The notes beneath the pieces were generated by a model. It was not told the origin of the DNA. It searched no databases and saw only the letters and a program-made list of their open reading frames with translations. Shown here piece after piece: positions 59,534 through 64,000 of a stretch of DNA of 64,000 bases. The position numbers and the translations under genes are program-made. Every line of letters starts with the position of its first letter. Within the stretch, counting starts at the first letter, position 1. The stretch is from Bacterioplanes sp. (GTDB taxonomy: Bacteria; Pseudomonadota; Gammaproteobacteria; Pseudomonadales; Oceanobacteraceae), in the NCBI GenBank assembly GCA_014859445.1, contig JACUUC010000002.1:62001-126000 (forward strand), written 5' to 3'.

Positions 59534-61627
59534 GTGGCACGCGCAACACCTATTGATCGATATCGTAACATTGGCATTTGTGCTCACGTGGATGCGGGTA
59601 AAACCACCACGACTGAACGGATATTATTTTATACCGGTAAGTCCCATAAAATGGGTGAGGTACACGATGGTGCGGCGACCATGGACTGGATGGAGCAAGA
59701 GCAGGAACGTGGTATTACCATCACTTCTGCGGCTACCACGTGTTTTTGGTCGGGCATGTCGAAGCAATATGATGAGCATCGCGTCAATATCATTGACACG
59801 CCTGGGCACGTCGACTTCACCATCGAAGTCGAGCGCTCTTTACGGGTGTTAGATGGGGCGGTGGTTGTATTGTGTGGCTCGTCCGGTGTGCAGCCTCAAA
59901 CCGAAACGGTATGGCGTCAGGCGAATAAGTACGAAGTACCTCGTCTTGTTTTTGTGAACAAGATGGACCGTACGGGTGCGGATTTTTTTGCGGTCGTTCA
60001 GCAATTAAAAGATCGCCTGAAAGCCAATGCAGTGCCGATTCAAATCAACCTTGGCAGCGAAGAAAACTTTGTTGGTGTGGTTGATTTGATCAAAATGAAA
60101 ACCATGATCTGGAGTGATTCCGATCAGGGCATGTCATGTGAATACGGTGATATTCCAGAAGATCTTATCGATCTTGCTGAAGAATGGCGTGAAAACATGG
60201 TTGAAGCTGCGGCAGAAGCCAGTGATGAATTAATGAATAAATACCTCGAGGGTGAAACCCTAACCGAGGAAGAAATTAAAGCAGGTTTGCGTCAGCGCAC
60301 GCTTGCAAATGACGTTGTGCCTGTTGTCTGTGGTACGGCGTTTAAGAACAAAGGTGTTCCTGCGGTTCTGGATGCGGTCATTGATTATTTGCCGTCGCCT
60401 ACCGAAGTGAAGCCTATTGACGGCGTATTGGATGATGCCGATGCCACTCATGCCGTTTGTCATGCGGATGATGACGAACCTTTTGCCGGTTTGGCATTTA
60501 AAATTGCTACTGATCCCTTTGTCGGGACATTGACCTTTGTTCGTGTCTATTCTGGCGTGTTGAATTCCGGTGATGCGGTATACAACGCCATTAAGGGTAA
60601 GCGAGAACGCGTAGGGCGTATGGTACAAATGCACGCCAATTCTCGCGATGAAGTGAAAGAAGTGTGTGCCGGTGACATTGTTGCGTTGATTGGTTTGAAA
60701 GATGTCACAACCGGTGAAACCTTATGTTCACAGAAACGTGTTATTACCTTAGAAAAAATGGACTTTCCTGAGCCGGTTATTTCGGTTGCTGTTGAGCCTC
60801 GCTCGGTTGCTGACCAAGAAAAGATGGGTATCGCACTCAGTAAGCTGGCTCTCGAAGACCCATCATTTCGTGTTGAAACGGATGCTGACACAGGGCAGAC
60901 CATTATCTCCGGTATGGGCGAGTTGCACTTAGATATCATTGTTGACCGCATGCGTCGTGAATTTTCTGTTGAGTGTACAGTTGGCAAGCCACAAGTGGCT
61001 TACCGTGAGAAAATCACGAAAACCGTTGAGATTAATCACAAGTTTGTTAAACAATCGGGTGGTCGCGGTCAGTATGGGCACGTGGTGATTCGTTTTGAAC
61101 CAACGGACAGTGAAGGGTTGGTGTTTGAAAATGCAGTAGTCGGCGGAGTAATTCCAAAAGAATTCATTCCGGCGGTGCAAAAAGGTATCGAAGAGCAAAT
61201 GAAAAATGGGGTTGTCGCAGGCTATCCTTTGCTTGGTTTAAAAGCGACTTTGTTCGACGGTTCGTATCACGATGTTGACTCAAATGAGATGGCGTTTAAA
61301 ATTGCAGCCTCTCAAGCAACGAAGCAGCTTTCCCAGCAGGGTGGTGCGGTGTTGCTCGAGCCGATGATGAAGGTTGAAATCGTTACCCCTGAGTCCTACA
61401 TGGGCGATGTTGTGGGTGATCTTAATCGACGTCGTGGTTTGATTGCAGGAATGGAAGATTCATTATCTGGCAAGGTAGTGAATGCCTCTGTCCCATTGGC
61501 GGAAATGTTTGGTTACTCAACTGACCTTCGTTCTGCTTCTCAGGGTCGAGCAACCTATTCCATGGAATTTGAAAATTATGCGGAAGCACCATCCAGCGTT
61601 GCCGAAGCAGTTATTAATCGAGCTTAA
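59534..61627 (+). CDS. fusA: Elongation factor G (main copy)
   Basis: 697 residues from GTG 59534 (TTGAGG upstream). Motifs [34 protein letters not shown] and [11 protein letters not shown]. Translocates tRNA-mRNA on the ribosome. Standard str-operon position between rpsG and tuf. It is clearly distinct from the fusA2 gene at 44122-46209. Confidence 0.98.
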   Translation: MARATPIDRYRNIGICAHVDAGKTTTTERILFYTGKSHKMGEVHDGAATMDWMEQEQERGITITSAATTCFWSGMSKQYDEHRVNIIDTPGHVDFTIEVERSLRVLDGAVVVLCGSSGVQPQTETVWRQANKYEVPRLVFVNKMDRTGADFFAVVQQLKDRLKANAVPIQINLGSEENFVGVVDLIKMKTMIWSDSDQGMSCEYGDIPEDLIDLAEEWRENMVEAAAEASDELMNKYLEGETLTEEEIKAGLRQRTLANDVVPVVCGTAFKNKGVPAVLDAVIDYLPSPTEVKPIDGVLDDADATHAVCHADDDEPFAGLAFKIATDPFVGTLTFVRVYSGVLNSGDAVYNAIKGKRERVGRMVQMHANSRDEVKEVCAGDIVALIGLKDVTTGETLCSQKRVITLEKMDFPEPVISVAVEPRSVADQEKMGIALSKLALEDPSFRVETDADTGQTIISGMGELHLDIIVDRMRREFSVECTVGKPQVAYREKITKTVEINHKFVKQSGGRGQYGHVVIRFEPTDSEGLVFENAVVGGVIPKEFIPAVQKGIEEQMKNGVVAGYPLLGLKATLFDGSYHDVDSNEMAFKIAASQATKQLSQQGGAVLLEPMMKVEIVTPESYMGDVVGDLNRRRGLIAGMEDSLSGKVVNASVPLAEMFGYSTDLRSASQGRATYSMEFENYAEAPSSVAEAVINRA

Positions 61628-61655
61628 TCAGTTAACTTATTGAACGAGGTGTTTT

Positions 61656-62879
61656 ATGGCTAAGGCAGCGTTTGAACGTAACAAGCCGCACGTAAACGTA
61701 GGTACTATTGGTCACGTTGACCATGGTAAAACCACTTTGACCGCCGCACTGACCCGTGTTTGTGCCGAAGTATGGGGCGGCGCAGCCGTTGCCTTCGACG
61801 GTATCGATAACGCTCCAGAAGAGCGTGAGCGTGGTATCACGATTTCAACGTCACACGTTGAATACGAATCACCAAACCGTCACTACGCACACGTAGACTG
61901 CCCAGGACACGCGGATTATGTTAAAAACATGATCACCGGTGCTGCTCAGATGGACGGCGCAATCTTAGTATGTGGTTCAACTGACGGCCCAATGCCGCAG
62001 ACGCGTGAACACATCTTGTTGTCCCGTCAGGTAGGTGTACCGTACATCGTTGTGTTCTTGAACAAAGCTGACTTGCTGGCAGAAGATTGCGGCGGTGCTG
62101 ATTCTGAAGAATACGCAGAGATGTTGGAACTGGTTGAAATGGAATTGCGTGATCTGTTGTCAGAATACGACTTCCCAGGTGATGACACGCCAATCATCCC
62201 AGGTTCTGCATTGATGGCTCTGAATGGCGAAGACGACAACGAAATGGGTACCACTGCGGTACGTAAACTGGTTGAAACTCTGGACACTTACATTCCTGAG
62301 CCAGAGCGTGCTATCGACGGTGCATTCTTGCTGCCAATCGAAGACGTATTCTCGATCCAAGGTCGTGGTACGGTTGTTACTGGTCGTGTTGAGCGTGGTA
62401 TCGTTCGTACGGGTGAAGAGATTGCCATCATTGGTATCAAAGAGACCATCAAAACTACCTGTACTGGTGTTGAGATGTTCCGTAAGATTCTGGACGAAGG
62501 CCGTGCTGGTGAGAACGTAGGTGTTCTGCTGCGTGGTACTAAACGTGACGAAGTAGAGCGTGGTCAAGTATTGGCGAAGCCAGGTTCAATCACTCCTCAC
62601 ACCAAGTTCGAATCAGAAGTCTACGTGTTGGGTAAAGACGAAGGTGGTCGTCACACGCCATTCTTCAAAGGTTACCGTCCACAGTTCTACTTCCGTACGA
62701 CTGACGTAACGGGTGCTGTAGAATTGCCAGCTGGCGTAGAAATGGTTATGCCAGGCGATAACGTACAATTGACTGTGACTCTGATCGCGCCAATCGCGAT
62801 GGACGAAGGTCTGCGTTTCGCGATCCGTGAAGGCGGTCGTACCGTAGGCGCTGGTGTTGTTGCTAAAATCGTCGAATAA
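61656..62879 (+). CDS. tuf: Elongation factor Tu (copy 2)
   Basis: 407 residues. Same protein as copy 1 except the last two residues (AKIVE versus AKIIA). Located at the end of the str operon, as in other gammaproteobacteria. 61671-62833 appears identical to 42780-43942; outside that tract only a synonymous change at 61670 and the divergent last 45 bp distinguish the copies. The stop codon lies inside a repeat element. Confidence 0.98.
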   Translation: MAKAAFERNKPHVNVGTIGHVDHGKTTLTAALTRVCAEVWGGAAVAFDGIDNAPEERERGITISTSHVEYESPNRHYAHVDCPGHADYVKNMITGAAQMDGAILVCGSTDGPMPQTREHILLSRQVGVPYIVVFLNKADLLAEDCGGADSEEYAEMLELVEMELRDLLSEYDFPGDDTPIIPGSALMALNGEDDNEMGTTAVRKLVETLDTYIPEPERAIDGAFLLPIEDVFSIQGRGTVVTGRVERGIVRTGEEIAIIGIKETIKTTCTGVEMFRKILDEGRAGENVGVLLRGTKRDEVERGQVLAKPGSITPHTKFESEVYVLGKDEGGRHTPFFKGYRPQFYFRTTDVTGAVELPAGVEMVMPGDNVQLTVTLIAPIAMDEGLRFAIREGGRTVGAGVVAKIVE

Positions 62880-62973
62880 TCTGACAGGATCAGATTATCG
62901 TTGCAAAGCTGACCCGAAAGGGCAAGGGCAGGAAGCCCGAAGCAATAATCTGACAGGATCAGATTATCGTTGC
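62875..62973. repeat. Tandem 30-bp repeat with internal palindromes after tuf copy 2
   Basis: Two copies, at 62875-62904 and 62944-62973, 69 bp apart, identical over 30 bp and continuing five more bases with one mismatch. Each contains the 8-bp inverted repeat ATAATCTG ... CAGATTAT around a 7-nt centre. The first copy includes the tuf stop codon. A degenerate third piece (ATAGTCTGATCC) follows at about 62994. Confidence 0.85.
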
Positions 62974-63019
62974 GAAGCGTAAGGTTTACAGCGATAGTCT
63001 GATCCAGCAGAAAGCGATG

Positions 63020-63050
63020 AAAAGCCCCGTCATGATGATGGGGCTTTTTT
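63020..63050 (+). terminator. Rho-independent terminator of the str operon
   Basis: AAAAGCCCC and GGGGCTTTTTT around an 11-nt loop: a 9-bp stem with a T-run, between the repeat and the S10-operon promoter. Confidence 0.9.
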
Positions 63051-63094
63051 GTGTCTGTTGTATGCTGGTTATGGTCGATTAGCAGTCGTTTTAG

Positions 63095-63511
<417 letters not shown>

Positions 63512-63529
63512 TCCTGTTAGGATGAATCT

Positions 63530-63549
63530 TTACACAGTGCTCTGTGTAA
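63530..63549 (+). other. Hairpin between rpsJ and rplC
   Basis: TTACACAG-tgct-CTGTGTAA, a perfect 8-bp stem with a four-base loop in the 95-bp gap. No T-run follows, so a processing or stability structure is more likely than a terminator. Confidence 0.55.
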
Positions 63550-63606
63550 CGCCTAAAGTCAGGCGGCCATAGTGGGTGTTAGCCCCGTACACTAGAGGAA
63601 AGAGAA

Positions 63607-64000
63607 ATGGCAATTGGTATTGTCGGTAAAAAAGCGGGCATGACTCGTATCTTTACCGAAGAAGGTCAATCTGTCGCAGTCACAGTACTGGAAGTAACGC
63701 CTAATCGTGTTGCTCAAGTAAAGACCGTTGAAACTGACGGTTACAGTGCGTTGCAGGTTGCTTATGGTGAGAAGAAAGCTTCTCGTGTGTTAAAGCCACA
63801 AGCTGGCCATGTTGCGAAAGCAAATGTCCAAGCTGGTCGTGGTTTGCTTGAATTCCGCACAACGGAATCACTGAATGTGGGTGATGAGTTGACTGCTGCG
63901 CAATTCGAAGCAGGTCAAAAAGTTGACGTGACAGGCAGTTCAAAAGGTAAAGGCTTCCAAGGCGGCGTTAAGCGTTGGAATTTCCGTACCCAAGATGCTA
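63607..64000 (+). CDS. rplC: 50S ribosomal protein L3 (3' end missing)
   Basis: 131 codons are visible and the gene runs off the window. Begins [15 protein letters not shown], the L3 signature, and reaches the conserved [15 protein letters not shown]. Ribosome site AGAGGAAAGAG before the ATG. Second gene of the S10 operon. Confidence 0.97.
   Translation, partial: MAIGIVGKKAGMTRIFTEEGQSVAVTVLEVTPNRVAQVKTVETDGYSALQVAYGEKKASRVLKPQAGHVAKANVQAGRGLLEFRTTESLNVGDELTAAQFEAGQKVDVTGSSKGKGFQGGVKRWNFRTQDA

Noticed and set aside
62875-62973. Possible CRISPR array in the tuf-rpsJ gap
   Set aside because: Only two full units with a 39-bp interval, overlapping a coding end, and no cas genes nearby.

Overview
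The window is bacterial chromosome from a gammaproteobacterium, most likely a marine Oceanospirillales-type relative of Pseudomonas. Two long blocks keep Pseudomonas gene order. One is gshB-tonB-yqgE-yqgF-pyrR-pyrB-pyrC' divergent from pilGHIJK-chpA-chpB-chpC. The other is birA-coaX-SPOR protein-tRNA(Tyr,Gly,Thr)-tuf ... tRNA-Trp-secE-nusG-rplKAJL-rpoBC-rpsL-rpsG-fusA-tuf-rpsJ-rplC. Genus cannot be fixed from the sequence alone.

Layout. 1-729: 3' part of a response-regulator gene. 790-6606 (minus): glutathione synthase, a TonB-like protein, YqgE, YqgF and pyrimidine genes, ending in a dihydroorotase-like protein that has lost catalytic residues. 6802-19144 (plus): the complete Pil-Chp chemosensory system that controls type IV pili, with a 2124-residue ChpA kinase, followed by an unrecognised exported protein. 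19912-26646: a visibly A+T-rich surface-polysaccharide island with a ParB-like protein, a pyruvyl-transferase-family protein, two sugar/lipid-kinase-like proteins, a KpsS-like glycosyltransferase and an O-antigen-ligase/polymerase-type membrane protein. A long gene-free stretch (20710-21487) inside it ends in a good promoter. 26639-28304 (minus): YrbL-like kinase and a sialyltransferase-like glycosyltransferase with normal base composition. 28349-33055 (minus): S-adenosylmethionine cycle genes metF, ahcY, metK and an ArsR-methyltransferase fusion regulator (SahR-like), with two palindromic intergenic elements. 33088-39863: a Cache-domain chemoreceptor, topoisomerase III, a Na+/phosphate symporter and a PfkB kinase. 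39989-64000: cofactor genes, four tRNAs and the transcription/translation super-cluster, interrupted by a reverse-oriented second EF-G gene (fusA2).

How the parts work together. Pil-Chp is a self-contained signalling pathway: PilJ receptor, PilI/ChpC adaptors, PilK/ChpB methylation enzymes, ChpA kinase, PilG/PilH outputs. The sahR-metK-ahcY-metF run makes and recycles SAM. It is followed on the same strand, without an obvious terminator, by surface-glycan genes. The right-hand third is ordinary housekeeping, with strong promoters, leaders and attenuators.

Most notable observations: two EF-Tu genes that appear identical over 1163 bases and then diverge sharply in the last 45 (gene conversion); a tandem repeat with internal palindromes beginning inside the second tuf stop region; the mixed polysaccharide island, including a 91-bp tail-to-tail gene overlap; a palindrome in front of the SahR-like gene; and an alanine in RpoB where related proteins carry proline in a rifampicin-cluster motif. 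I did not find a CRISPR array, phage, insertion sequence or recognised defence system.
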